DNA of 64,000 bases, from contig JAHCHO010000001.1 in NCBI GenBank assembly GCA_026129685.1, positions 124,001-188,000 on the forward strand, written 5' to 3'. The stretch comes from Fimbriimonadaceae bacterium. GTDB taxonomy: Bacteria > Armatimonadota > Fimbriimonadia > Fimbriimonadales > Fimbriimonadaceae. Below, in pieces: positions 9,373-17,404 of this stretch. Made by a program: the position numbers and the translations under genes. The notes beneath the pieces are model-generated. The model searched no databases, was not told where the DNA came from, and saw only the letters and a program-made list of their open reading frames with translations. Each line of letters opens with the position of its first letter. Positions within the stretch are counted from its first letter, which is position 1.

Positions 9373-9831
9373 ATGGCGTGCGAGGAGCGCAAACTCTACG
9401 GGCTAGACCGTCTGCGCGAGACCTTGGTGGTCGCGGAAGCGACCGCCAAAACGATGCGGGCGAACCGTTCCGAGGAAACCGGCCTCGAACTGCGCCTTCG
9501 CCGGGCACTCTGGGCGGCTGGCCTGCGCGGCTACCGCAAGAACGACCGCCGGCTTATCGGGAAGCCGGACGTCTATGTGCCGAGAGCGCGGCTCTGCGTG
9601 TTCGTCCACGGTTGCTTCTGGCACGGTTGCGAACGGTGCGCTCGGAAACTGAAGCCTGCCACCAACCGCGCCTTCTGGGAGGCAAAGATCACGCGCAACC
9701 GGACGCGCGACGCCGAGGTGCGCTCGATGCTGGAGGCCGACGGCTATCGGGTCCTCGTTTACTGGGAGTGCGAGGTCAAAGAACGTCTCGAAGCCATCGT
9801 CGCCGAAGTTCTGACGGCTACGGCGGGGTGA
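9373..9831 (+). CDS. vsr: very short patch repair (Vsr) endonuclease
   Basis: The 152-residue protein has the Vsr fold signature: MRANRSEETGLELRLRRALW near residues 28-47, then GLRGYR, the metal-binding Asp in GKPD (D66), and VFVHGCFWHGC with H79 and H84 at the active site. Vsr nicks next to T:G mismatches that arise from deamination of 5-methylcytosine. It is normally paired with a Dcm-type cytosine methylase, but none lies in this window. A CACAAT box lies 9 nt before the ATG. Its 3' end overlaps the end of the convergent aldo/keto reductase by 14 bp. Confidence 0.93.
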   Translation: MACEERKLYGLDRLRETLVVAEATAKTMRANRSEETGLELRLRRALWAAGLRGYRKNDRRLIGKPDVYVPRARLCVFVHGCFWHGCERCARKLKPATNRAFWEAKITRNRTRDAEVRSMLEADGYRVLVYWECEVKERLEAIVAEVLTATAG

Positions 9832-10843
9832 TCTCGCCGTGGGGGTCCCAGAGGTCTTCCCAGGTCTGGCCTTCCTTCCATAGGAACACCTGGCCCTTGA
9901 TGAGGCGGCACCCACGGTCGATCGCCGCCAGGGCCGCCATCTCGCCCTCTGAAAGGGGGTCGGCGATCGCCGCCCGAAGGCTGTCGAGATACTGAGCGCG
10001 CTTCACCGAGAACGGGATCGGCACCTGCCCTCGCTGGATCGCCCATCGCACACAGACCCACGCCGGGGTCACGCCCCGTCGGTCGGCGATCTCGAGCACT
10101 GCCGGGTCGTCCATGTCCGAGGTGTCGTTCGGGGTGCGGTCGCGCTCGGGTCGGCTCGGTGACCCAAGCGGGCAGTACCCGACGGGCAGAATCCCCTCGG
10201 AAACGACGTAGTCGAACAACTCCGGTTGCTGGAAGTGAGGGTGCAGCTCCATCTGATCGACCACCGGGCGGATCGCCGCGTCGCGCAGAAGGAGACGCAA
10301 CTTCGGGATCGTCATGTTGGAGGTCCCGATGTGGCGAACCAGGCCCGACGCCACGAGTCGCTCCATCTGCCGCCAGGTCGCCATGAAGGCCTCGTGACGG
10401 TAGGGTTGGGCGTGGGGGTCTCGGGCCGAGACGTCCACCCCAGGCGCGTGGTAGTTCGGGAAGGGCCAGTGCACCAGATAGAGGTCGAGGTGGTCGAGGC
10501 CCAAGTTCGCCAACGTCTGTCGGCAAGCGGGCACCACGTCCTCTTCCGCGTGGCGGTCGTTCCAGAGTTTGGAGGTCACCCAGAGGTCGTCGCGGCGCAC
10601 GCCTTCGGCGGCCAGATCGCGCAGAGCGCCCCCGATCTCCCGCTCGTTGCCGTACACGGCGGCGCAATCAACGTGCCGATAGCCAGATCGGACGGCGTCC
10701 CGGACCGCGTCCGCGATCTGCTGGGGCGAATACTTGTCCGAGCCGAAGGTGCCAAGGCCGATCTTGGGCATCGTGGCCTCCGTTGGGAATCGGTAGACGG
10801 GAACAAGGGTCGGATCGATGGAGTCGGGCACGAAGCCACTCAT
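9818..10843 (-). CDS. aldo/keto reductase
   Basis: The 341-residue NAD(P)H-dependent TIM barrel shows the aldo/keto reductase tetrad: the Asp in HVDCAAVYGNE, the Tyr in the same motif, the Lys in TSKLWND, and the His in LVHWPFP. GLGTFGSDKYS opens the barrel and GTSNM follows the standard strand. It reduces carbonyl substrates in the cytosol; the physiological substrate is unknown. The ATG at 10843 gives a typical N-terminal hairpin before strand 1. The gene is convergent with vsr and lies 45 nt downstream of the end of topA on the same strand. Confidence 0.94.
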   Translation of the reverse strand: MSGFVPDSIDPTLVPVYRFPTEATMPKIGLGTFGSDKYSPQQIADAVRDAVRSGYRHVDCAAVYGNEREIGGALRDLAAEGVRRDDLWVTSKLWNDRHAEEDVVPACRQTLANLGLDHLDLYLVHWPFPNYHAPGVDVSARDPHAQPYRHEAFMATWRQMERLVASGLVRHIGTSNMTIPKLRLLLRDAAIRPVVDQMELHPHFQQPELFDYVVSEGILPVGYCPLGSPSRPERDRTPNDTSDMDDPAVLEIADRRGVTPAWVCVRWAIQRGQVPIPFSVKRAQYLDSLRAAIADPLSEGEMAALAAIDRGCRLIKGQVFLWKEGQTWEDLWDPHGEITPP

Positions 10844-10888
10844 ATCGTCCTAGTTGGCGAGCGGGCAGGCGAATTCCTGTCCCGTCCC

Positions 10889-13549
10889 CTACCTGGTCTT
10901 CTTCCGAGCACGACCGGCGAAGCGCCCCTTCTTCGGGCTCGGCCCCCTTTCGATTTTCGCCTGAATCAACGCCCGGGCTTGTTCGACCGAGAGCGCTTCG
11001 ATGTCTTGGCCCTTCGGGATCGTCGCGTTGTGCTTCCCGTCAGTGACGTAGGGACCGTAGTACCCGGTCAGCACCTTGAGGGCGGGGGCCTCGCCAACCG
11101 CGGCGAACTCGCGCAAGACGGTCTTCACGGTCGACGCGCCACGGGTCGGCGCTTGGGCGAACACCGTGAGAGCCCCATTCAAGTCAATGTCGAAAGCACG
11201 ATCCCAGGGCTCCAAGGTCCGGTTCGTTTCGCCTCGCTTGAGGTAAGCGCCGTAGCGCCCCACGTTTACGGTCACGTCCTCACCGGTTTGCGGATCGACC
11301 CCCAACGATCGTGGCAACGTCAGCAACCGCTCCACCGTCTCCTGGTCCAGATCCTCGGGATTGAGGGCGGGAGGCACGGTCACTCGTTTCGGGGTCTTGG
11401 CACCGGGCGCTTCGGTTTCGAGGTAGGTCCCATACGGGCCCTTCTTGATGAAGACGTCTTCACCCGTGGTCGGGTTGACGCCGACCCTTTGCGGTCCTTC
11501 CGCCTTGCGCGCCAAGATTTCGAGGGCCTTCTCGAGGCTCAGGTCTCCCGGCACCGTCTCGTTCGGGATCGTGGTGCGGTTGCCTTCGCCACCTTCTCCC
11601 CGCTGGACGTAGGCGCCGAACTTGCCGACGCGCACCGTCACCGGTTCCCCGGTGACCGGATCGGTGCCGATCTCGATTCGGGGATAGGGAATGTCGTTCT
11701 TGCGCTGCTCGACGGCGAGCGAGATGCCGGGCTTGCCCTCCGTTCCTACGTAGAACGCTTCGAGGTAAGGCACCGACTCGCGGCTGCCGTTGGAGATTTC
11801 GTCCAGTTCCTCCTCCATGCGGGCGGTGAACTTGAGATCCACGAGATCGCCAAAGTGGTTCTCGAGCAAGGCGATCACGCTAAAAGCGGAGAACGTCGGG
11901 ACGAGCTCCGCGCCCGCTTTGAAGCAATAACCGCGATCTTGGATCGTGCCGATGATCGAGGCGTAGGTGCTGGGGCGGCCGACGCCCTCTTCTTCGAGCT
12001 TCTTGACGAGCGACGCCTCGGTGTACCGGGCGGGCGGCTTGGTGGTGTGCCCGTTTGGCACAACCTCCTTGGCCTTGAGGTCCACGTACTGCGGGGCCAC
12101 CGCCTGATCGTCCATCACCAACTTGGGCAGGATTCGCTCCCGTTCGTCGAGATCCGCTTCGGGGTCGTCGGAGCCCTCGACGTAGGCGCGCAGGAACCCG
12201 GGGAACACGATCCGCTTGCCTCCGGCGGCGAACACCGCCTCACGACCTTGAACCAGGACGGTGACCTCGACCTGCGTGCGCTCGACCCGCGCCGGCACCA
12301 TCTGGCAGGCGATCGTTCGCTTCCAGATCAGCTCGTACAGCGCGAACTGGTCGCTCGTGAGATAGCGCTTGACATCTTGGGGCCGCCGGCCGAGGTCGGT
12401 CGGACGGATCGCCTCGTGGGCCTCCTGGGCATTCTTCGACTTAGTCCGGTACCGGACGGGCTTCTCGGGCAAGTACTCCGGCCCGTACAGGTCCCGGATC
12501 ACCTCGCGCGCTTCGCTCAGGGCCCTTTCGGCAAGGGTCAGACTGTCCGTACGCATGTAGGTGATCAGGCCGACGCGCTCCCCGTCCAGGTCCACGCCCT
12601 CGTAAAGACCCTGGGCCACCTGCATGGCCTTGCGCGCGGGCATCCGCAACTTGCGGTTCGCCTCTTGCTGAAGGGTGGAGGTCATGAAGGGCGGGGGGGG
12701 CGACTCCTTGCCCGGATTGGTCTCCAGCTTGGTCACGCGCCACGGCTCGGATTCTTCCGCGGCCGGGGCGAGCGCCCTGGCCTCCGGCTCGAGCAGGTGG
12801 TACTCGTTCTTGGCCCTCAGGGTTCCGGTCTCCGGGGCGAAGCTCTTGCCGGTGGCGAGTCTTCGACCGTCGAGCCGGGCCAGCGTCGCGATGAACGTCC
12901 CTTCGGGCGCGGCGAGCGTCGCCTCGAGGTCCCAGTAGGTGGAGGGCACGAAGCGCATCCGTTCCCGCTCCCGCTCGACGAGCAAGCGAACCGCCACGCT
13001 CTGGACTCGACCTGCGCTCAGGTTGGGCGCGATGCGTTGCCAAAGCACCGGCGAAAGCGTGTATCCGTACAGGCGGTCCAAAACTCGGCGCGCCTCTTGG
13101 GCGCGAACCAGGTTCTGGTCCAAGTCGCGAGGATTGCGGAGGGCGGCCTGGATCGCTTCCGGCGTGATCTCGTGGAACACGATGCGACGTACCGGGACGC
13201 TTTTCTTGGGCTTGAGCAGCTCGAGGACGTGCCACGAGATGCTCTCCCCCTCCCGGTCTTCATCCGTGGCGAGCAACAGGGTGTCGGCGTCCTTCGCCGC
13301 CTTACGCAGGTTCGCGACGCTGCGCGACTTGTCGCCGGGCACGATGTACAACGGCTTGTATCCCTCGGCCACGTTGACCCCGAGCTTGCCCCAGGCGGTC
13401 TTTTTGAACTCCTCGGGTACGTCCTTTGCGCTCTCGGGAAGGTCCCGAACGTGGCCGAAGGTGGCCTCGACCGCGTAGCCGGAACCGAGGAACCGAGCGA
13501 TGGTCTTCGCTTTCGCGGGGGATTCAACAATGACGAGGGTTTTGCCCAT
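10889..13549 (-). CDS. topA: DNA topoisomerase I (type IA)
   Basis: An 886-residue type IA topoisomerase that relaxes negative supercoils. The Toprim domain opens with VIVESPAKAKTIARFLG and carries the metal-binding TDEDREGESISWH. FHEITPEAI follows, and the catalytic tyrosine is Y331 in GLITYMRTDS. The C-terminus has no Cys4 zinc ribbons. Instead it has at least four GxYGxY-type repeats (GKFGAYVQRG, GPYGTYLE, GRYGAYLKRG, GYYGPYVTDG), as in many non-enterobacterial TopA proteins, and a basic tail. The ATG at 13549 (MGKTLVIVE) was chosen because it starts the Toprim strand; the 18 extra upstream residues are Arg/Pro-rich and unlikely. Confidence 0.97.
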   Translation of the reverse strand: MGKTLVIVESPAKAKTIARFLGSGYAVEATFGHVRDLPESAKDVPEEFKKTAWGKLGVNVAEGYKPLYIVPGDKSRSVANLRKAAKDADTLLLATDEDREGESISWHVLELLKPKKSVPVRRIVFHEITPEAIQAALRNPRDLDQNLVRAQEARRVLDRLYGYTLSPVLWQRIAPNLSAGRVQSVAVRLLVERERERMRFVPSTYWDLEATLAAPEGTFIATLARLDGRRLATGKSFAPETGTLRAKNEYHLLEPEARALAPAAEESEPWRVTKLETNPGKESPPPPFMTSTLQQEANRKLRMPARKAMQVAQGLYEGVDLDGERVGLITYMRTDSLTLAERALSEAREVIRDLYGPEYLPEKPVRYRTKSKNAQEAHEAIRPTDLGRRPQDVKRYLTSDQFALYELIWKRTIACQMVPARVERTQVEVTVLVQGREAVFAAGGKRIVFPGFLRAYVEGSDDPEADLDERERILPKLVMDDQAVAPQYVDLKAKEVVPNGHTTKPPARYTEASLVKKLEEEGVGRPSTYASIIGTIQDRGYCFKAGAELVPTFSAFSVIALLENHFGDLVDLKFTARMEEELDEISNGSRESVPYLEAFYVGTEGKPGISLAVEQRKNDIPYPRIEIGTDPVTGEPVTVRVGKFGAYVQRGEGGEGNRTTIPNETVPGDLSLEKALEILARKAEGPQRVGVNPTTGEDVFIKKGPYGTYLETEAPGAKTPKRVTVPPALNPEDLDQETVERLLTLPRSLGVDPQTGEDVTVNVGRYGAYLKRGETNRTLEPWDRAFDIDLNGALTVFAQAPTRGASTVKTVLREFAAVGEAPALKVLTGYYGPYVTDGKHNATIPKGQDIEALSVEQARALIQAKIERGPSPKKGRFAGRARKKTR

Positions 13550-13775
13550 AGGAGAGATTGGGGTCGGACGGCGCCGATGCCGCTCCGGCCGGGGCCACGG
13601 CATCCTACCTAAAGACGACTCCCGACTTGGAGCCTAGCAGGCGATTCCGATCGGCAAGCGCACCCTATCCGTGTCAAACGTACTTGGACTCGGCGACGTT
13701 CGGGACTTTAGTCTCGTTTCTTGGCCGACGCCATGGAGTTGCCGAACTGGCCACGACGCCATCACCATGTGCGAC

Positions 13776-13804
13776 TTGCATTTTCGCTGGAGATGAGTTA
13801 GAAT
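13776..13804 (+). promoter_or_regulatory. sigma-70 type promoter for the SLH porin
   Basis: The -35 TTGCAT (13776-13781) and -10 TAGAAT (13799-13804) are separated by exactly 17 bp. The predicted start near 13811 leaves a leader of about 165 nt before the ATG at 13977. AGGAG lies at 13956-13960, 16 nt before the ATG, which is longer than usual for a ribosome binding site. Confidence 0.6.
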
Positions 13805-13812
13805 GGCGGTGG

Positions 13813-13829
13813 CTCGGAGTACGTCCGAG
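13813..13829 (+). promoter_or_regulatory. 5'-terminal stem-loop in the porin leader
   Basis: A perfect 6-bp stem, CTCGGA / TCCGAG, encloses the loop GTACG. It begins within a few bases of the predicted transcription start. A hairpin at the very 5' end is known to stabilise abundant porin mRNAs such as ompA; the same role here is inference. Confidence 0.45.
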
Positions 13830-13976
13830 TCTGGAACGCGCAGGAAGCAAACGCAGAGGCTAAGGACTAGCATGGCGGTCGCAGGAAACTCAAGGATAGT
13901 TGCGGCGCCGGGCGACGTTCAAGCCCTCGCAGAGGCTTCGTGACGCGATTCTCACAGGAGAAAGCTGAACGGAATC

Positions 13977-16019
13977 ATGAAGCGAACGCTAAAGTACGCG
14001 CTGAGCGCGGCTCTCTGCTTTGGTATCGTTGCTCCCGTGCTCGCTCAGGAAGGACGCCCGGTTCCGCCGGACGTCGCCGAGACGCACTGGGCCTACGATG
14101 CCCTCAAGAACCTTTTCGAGAAGGGCCTGCTGAAGGGCTACCCGGATGGATTGTTCCGCGGTCCTCGCCCGGCCAGCCGCTATGAACTGGCGGTTGCGGT
14201 CCACTCGGTCTACCAGTACCTGATGGGCCTCCACGGCGCCCAGCAGTCCCAGATCGACGACCTGATCGCCCGAGTCAAGAAACTCGAGGGTCAGGGCGGC
14301 GACGACATGTCCGGTTTCGCGACCAAGGCCGAACTGCGCGCCCTCCAGGATCAACTCAACCAGTTGAAGAACCAGGTCGGCGACATTGCCAAGTGGCGCG
14401 GCGAGATCGACACGGTGAAGCGCATGGCGACCACGTTCGAGCGCGAACTGAGCCGCCTCGGCGTCGACACCGAGCAGATGAAGAAGGACCTGAGCGGCTT
14501 GGCCGGCCGGGTCACGAAGCTCGAAGAGATGATGAAGGTCGCCATCAGCGGCCAGATCGACTTCGCGCTCTTGTCCGGCGAGAGCCAGAGCGGCTTCATG
14601 CCGATCGGCGTCGACGGTCGCATGCCGGGTCGGGTCGGTACCGTTCCTTCCGCCACGGGTTACATCCGCAGCGCGGTGGCCTTCCATGAAGCCGCCATCA
14701 CGCTCAAGGGTGTGAACGAGGAGGGTCCCAAGTGGACCGGCACGTTCGTCCTCGGCAACATGCTGAGCGCGCCTCGCGTGCAGAGCGGCGTGGTCGTCAA
14801 CGGCCTCGGCAGCCAGTCCGGCCTCACCCCCGGCGCGGGTTACCGTGAGGGCGCGGGCGACGTGTACATTCAGGATCTGAACGTCACGTTCGACCTCTCC
14901 GTCCTCGGCAACAAGTCGACCGCGAAGGTCGGCCGCATGGGCTACAAGATCAGCCCCCTGGTCTTCCAGCGCGGCGACAACACCCCCTACTTCTCCAACG
15001 AGCGGTGGGACAACGGCGACTACACGATCACGGGCACGATCCTGGGCTTCAAGTTCGGCGGCGTGAACCTTGATTTCGTCTTCGGACGGACGAACGACCA
15101 ACTGAGCACCAACGGCGTCGAACTGACCCCGATCTTCGCGGGCCAGGTCGGTCACGCGGTGGCGGGTGCGACCCGGCCGCGTGGTTACACGCGCTACAAC
15201 GAGGGCGGCCTGCCGATCGATCGGATGATCGCCGCCAACGTGAACTTCCCGCTCTCCGACAAGGGCAAGGTCAACCTCGCTTACGCGATCCTGACCAGCA
15301 ACACCGTGCTCTACGGCGGCACCAACAACATGATGAACACCGTTCACGTGTTTGGCGCCGATGTGGACTACAAGTTCGGCGACCTGAAGTTCGAGGGCGC
15401 GTACGCCAAGTCGGTGAACGCCTACAACAACACCAAGAAGTTCGACACGCAGAACCAGGCCTACAAGGCCGGCCTGTCCTATGGTAAGGACAAGTACGGG
15501 CTGTACGCCAACTACATGCGCATCGAGCCGCAGTTCGGCGCTCCGGGCGACTGGGGACGAATCGGCATCTGGTGGAACCCGACGGACGTTGACGGCTTCA
15601 CCGTCGGCGGTAACCTGAAGGTCTCCGAGGATGTCTCTTTGGACGCGTCGGGCACCTTCCTGAAGGGCCTCGGCAAGGCCGTCAACACGCCTGCCGGCGG
15701 CACGACGGGTATGCCGACCAACGCCAAGGTCAGCAGCCTCAAGGCGGGTGCCAAGTGGCACTTCGCCCCGAACTGGAGCCTCATGGCGGGCGTCGAGCGC
15801 GTCGAGTGGAACATCACCGGTCTCGGTGTGAAGCCCCTTGAGCAGTGGTACAACGTGGGCGTCGGCCTCCGGCTGAGCGACAGCGCCAAGTTCTCGCTCA
15901 TGTACCAGTACAGCGACTACGACAGCAAGGGCGTCGGCTACTTCAACCCGTTCGCGGGCAGCGCCGCCACCCGCGCCAAGGGCGGCTTCATCTCGAGCCA
16001 ACTCTCGGCGAAGTTCTAA
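13977..16019 (+). CDS. outer-membrane porin with N-terminal SLH domain
   Basis: A 680-residue exported protein. The signal peptide (about 1-23, cut after VLAQ) is followed by an SLH domain (about 30-85; HWAYDALKNLFEKGLLKGYPDG and the RYELAVAVH helix). Next come a heptad-rich coiled coil (about 85-180) and a long stretch of alternating aromatic and polar strands that should form a beta-barrel, ending in Phe (SSQLSAKF). This is the OmpM-like design in which SLH grips peptidoglycan-linked polymer and the barrel spans the outer membrane. Codon use looks highly biased, as expected for an abundant protein. It has its own strong promoter and an intrinsic terminator. The substrate is unknown. Confidence 0.9.
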   Translation: MKRTLKYALSAALCFGIVAPVLAQEGRPVPPDVAETHWAYDALKNLFEKGLLKGYPDGLFRGPRPASRYELAVAVHSVYQYLMGLHGAQQSQIDDLIARVKKLEGQGGDDMSGFATKAELRALQDQLNQLKNQVGDIAKWRGEIDTVKRMATTFERELSRLGVDTEQMKKDLSGLAGRVTKLEEMMKVAISGQIDFALLSGESQSGFMPIGVDGRMPGRVGTVPSATGYIRSAVAFHEAAITLKGVNEEGPKWTGTFVLGNMLSAPRVQSGVVVNGLGSQSGLTPGAGYREGAGDVYIQDLNVTFDLSVLGNKSTAKVGRMGYKISPLVFQRGDNTPYFSNERWDNGDYTITGTILGFKFGGVNLDFVFGRTNDQLSTNGVELTPIFAGQVGHAVAGATRPRGYTRYNEGGLPIDRMIAANVNFPLSDKGKVNLAYAILTSNTVLYGGTNNMMNTVHVFGADVDYKFGDLKFEGAYAKSVNAYNNTKKFDTQNQAYKAGLSYGKDKYGLYANYMRIEPQFGAPGDWGRIGIWWNPTDVDGFTVGGNLKVSEDVSLDASGTFLKGLGKAVNTPAGGTTGMPTNAKVSSLKAGAKWHFAPNWSLMAGVERVEWNITGLGVKPLEQWYNVGVGLRLSDSAKFSLMYQYSDYDSKGVGYFNPFAGSAATRAKGGFISSQLSAKF

Positions 16020-16045
16020 GGCCCTCACGGTCCTCTGAACGAAAG

Positions 16046-16078
16046 AACCGGCCCGCTTCGGCGGGCCGGTTTTTCTTT
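16046..16078 (+). terminator. intrinsic terminator after the SLH porin
   Basis: A perfect 11-bp stem (AACCGGCCCGC / GCGGGCCGGTT) with a TTCG tetraloop is followed directly by TTTCTTTT. It lies 26 nt after the porin stop codon. It is the clearest rho-independent terminator in the window. Confidence 0.93.
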
Positions 16079-16184
16079 TGGGAGGCGTTGCATGGTGCTC
16101 GGGTCGGGTAACGTGCCGAGGAATCCACCCGGTGGGGTCCGGAATCCCTCCCGGGTGTGAGGCCGTATGGAGGCAAATTCACAG

Positions 16185-17285
16185 ATGAACCACGGTCTTC
16201 GAACCACCCGTTTCCTGGTCGTGGCGATGTGCCTGCAGGCCGTCGCCGCCAACGCGGACGTTGTCCTTGGAGGAAGCCGGTCCGCCGGTATGGCCGGGGC
16301 CGGACTCGCCCTGCCCGGCTACGGCGGCTTGTCGGGGCAGGTGAACCCTGCGGCCTTACCGGGCTATCCCAACAACCGTCTCTCCCTCGGATCCATCGGC
16401 CTTCACGTGAGCGGTCTCGACTTCGGAGACCTGCGCGATCGTATGAAAGGTGGCAGCGGCAACGACAAGAACGACTTGGGCAAGTTCGCTCGGGAGTTCG
16501 GCGGCGGGAACACCGAGTTTGGGGCCAACTACGACCTGGGAATTCCCGTCGGACCGGTGACCATCGGCTTTTCAGCCCAAGCTCGCGTTCGCTCGATCCC
16601 GAACGCCTCGTTGCGGGCCGACGTCGCGCGGAACGACGGGACCTACGGCGCGGGTTCCCAACTCGACGCTTACGGTTTCGGATACCACTCGCTAGATATC
16701 GGTTACTCGAAAGCCCTTCCCAAGTCGCCCACCGGCGACTTCGCCGTTGGCGCGCGCGCCCGGTTCATGCGGGGCTACTTCGCGCACCATATCGCGAATT
16801 CGGGGACGATCGCCGCGGGCGGCGACGGCGCGCCCGCCCCGGAGATGAACGGCGACAACGTGATCTCGCACAACGGCTTGGCCTTGGACCTCGGGCTCCA
16901 GGGCGTCGTCGGCGCCGAGAAGAACGTGTTCGTCGGGGCAGTGATCGAGAACGCGATCCGGCCCAACCTCGGGTTCAACGCGACCGAGCCGGCGGACATG
17001 GCGCCCGGTCGTTCGTCGGTCGATCCGTTCCGCCGTCGTCTCAACCTCGGCGTGGGCACGATGACAAAGACCGGCACCACCGTCGCCTTCGACATCGCCG
17101 ATACCTTCGGGGGACGAAGCCGAGAGGCTCGCTTTGGCGTGAACCAGGTCCTCGGCAAGGGGTTTGAGGCGCGTCTCGGGTATTCCTCCGCGACCAAGTT
17201 CACCTTGGGATTCACCGTCCTGGGGATGAACATCGCGTTCTCGCGCGACACGCCCTTCACGGTCAGCAAGTCCTTCCCCTTCTAG
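16185..17285 (+). CDS. putative outer-membrane beta-barrel protein (TraF/UPF0164-like)
   Basis: A 366-residue exported protein. A signal peptide (cut near ANA-D) precedes a Gly/Ala-rich N-terminus (SRSAGMAGAGLALPG) typical of the long-chain-fatty-acid-transporter/TraF-like barrel group, in which early residues form a plug. The rest shows alternating strands ending in Phe (SKSFPF), the usual outer-membrane insertion signal. The start at 16185 is supported by GGAGG at 16169-16173; an ATG at 16167 overlaps that site and is less likely. It follows the porin terminator by about 100 bp and ends just before a strong hairpin. Substrate and exact family are unknown. Confidence 0.72.
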   Translation: MNHGLRTTRFLVVAMCLQAVAANADVVLGGSRSAGMAGAGLALPGYGGLSGQVNPAALPGYPNNRLSLGSIGLHVSGLDFGDLRDRMKGGSGNDKNDLGKFAREFGGGNTEFGANYDLGIPVGPVTIGFSAQARVRSIPNASLRADVARNDGTYGAGSQLDAYGFGYHSLDIGYSKALPKSPTGDFAVGARARFMRGYFAHHIANSGTIAAGGDGAPAPEMNGDNVISHNGLALDLGLQGVVGAEKNVFVGAVIENAIRPNLGFNATEPADMAPGRSSVDPFRRRLNLGVGTMTKTGTTVAFDIADTFGGRSREARFGVNQVLGKGFEARLGYSSATKFTLGFTVLGMNIAFSRDTPFTVSKSFPF

Positions 17286-17308
17286 GGCGGTCCTTCTCCA
17301 CCGCGTTT

Positions 17309-17341
17309 CGCCCGAACCCGCACCGCACGCGGGTTCGGGCG
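17309..17341 (+). terminator. terminator-like hairpin after the outer-membrane protein
   Basis: A perfect 13-bp stem (CGCCCGAACCCGC / GCGGGTTCGGGCG) with a 7-nt loop starts 23 nt after the stop codon. No long T run follows, so termination may be inefficient or factor-assisted. Confidence 0.65.
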
Positions 17342-17392
17342 ATGCGCTTTACGGCATCGCCATTGGTACGGCCCAATGCGCGCTCAATCCCG

Positions 17393-17398
17393 TAGAAT
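17393..17398 (+). promoter_or_regulatory. -10 box of ribBA, leaderless
   Basis: TAGAAT ends 6 nt before the ribBA ATG at 17405. The transcript would start at the start codon. This also leaves no room for an FMN riboswitch, which is common upstream of riboflavin genes elsewhere. Confidence 0.6.
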
Positions 17399-17404
17399 AC
17401 GACT

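Larger units (their letters stand above)
13550..13976. other. 427-bp divergent intergenic region, topA / SLH porin
   Basis: This gap holds no convincing gene. It separates divergent topA from the porin. The right part carries the porin promoter and a hairpin at the likely mRNA 5' end, leaving a leader of about 165 nt. The left 220 bp are noticeably richer in A/T than neighbouring coding sequence and probably contain the topA promoter, though no clear box was found there. Confidence 0.6.

Noticed and set aside
10226-13612. A 1128-codon open frame on the plus strand opposite topA
   Set aside because: It has no domain, signal or ribosome binding site, and its codon pattern is the mirror of topA. 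In GC-rich genes the antisense frame is often open. topA on the other strand has all its motifs.
13989-16028. A 679-codon open frame on the minus strand opposite the porin
   Set aside because: Low-complexity Val/Ala/Arg-rich translation without motifs; the porin on the plus strand has a signal peptide, SLH domain, promoter and terminator.
16167-16169. Upstream ATG for the outer-membrane protein
   Set aside because: It overlaps the GGAGG (16169-16173) that serves the ATG at 16185, and the extra MEANSQ weakens the signal peptide.
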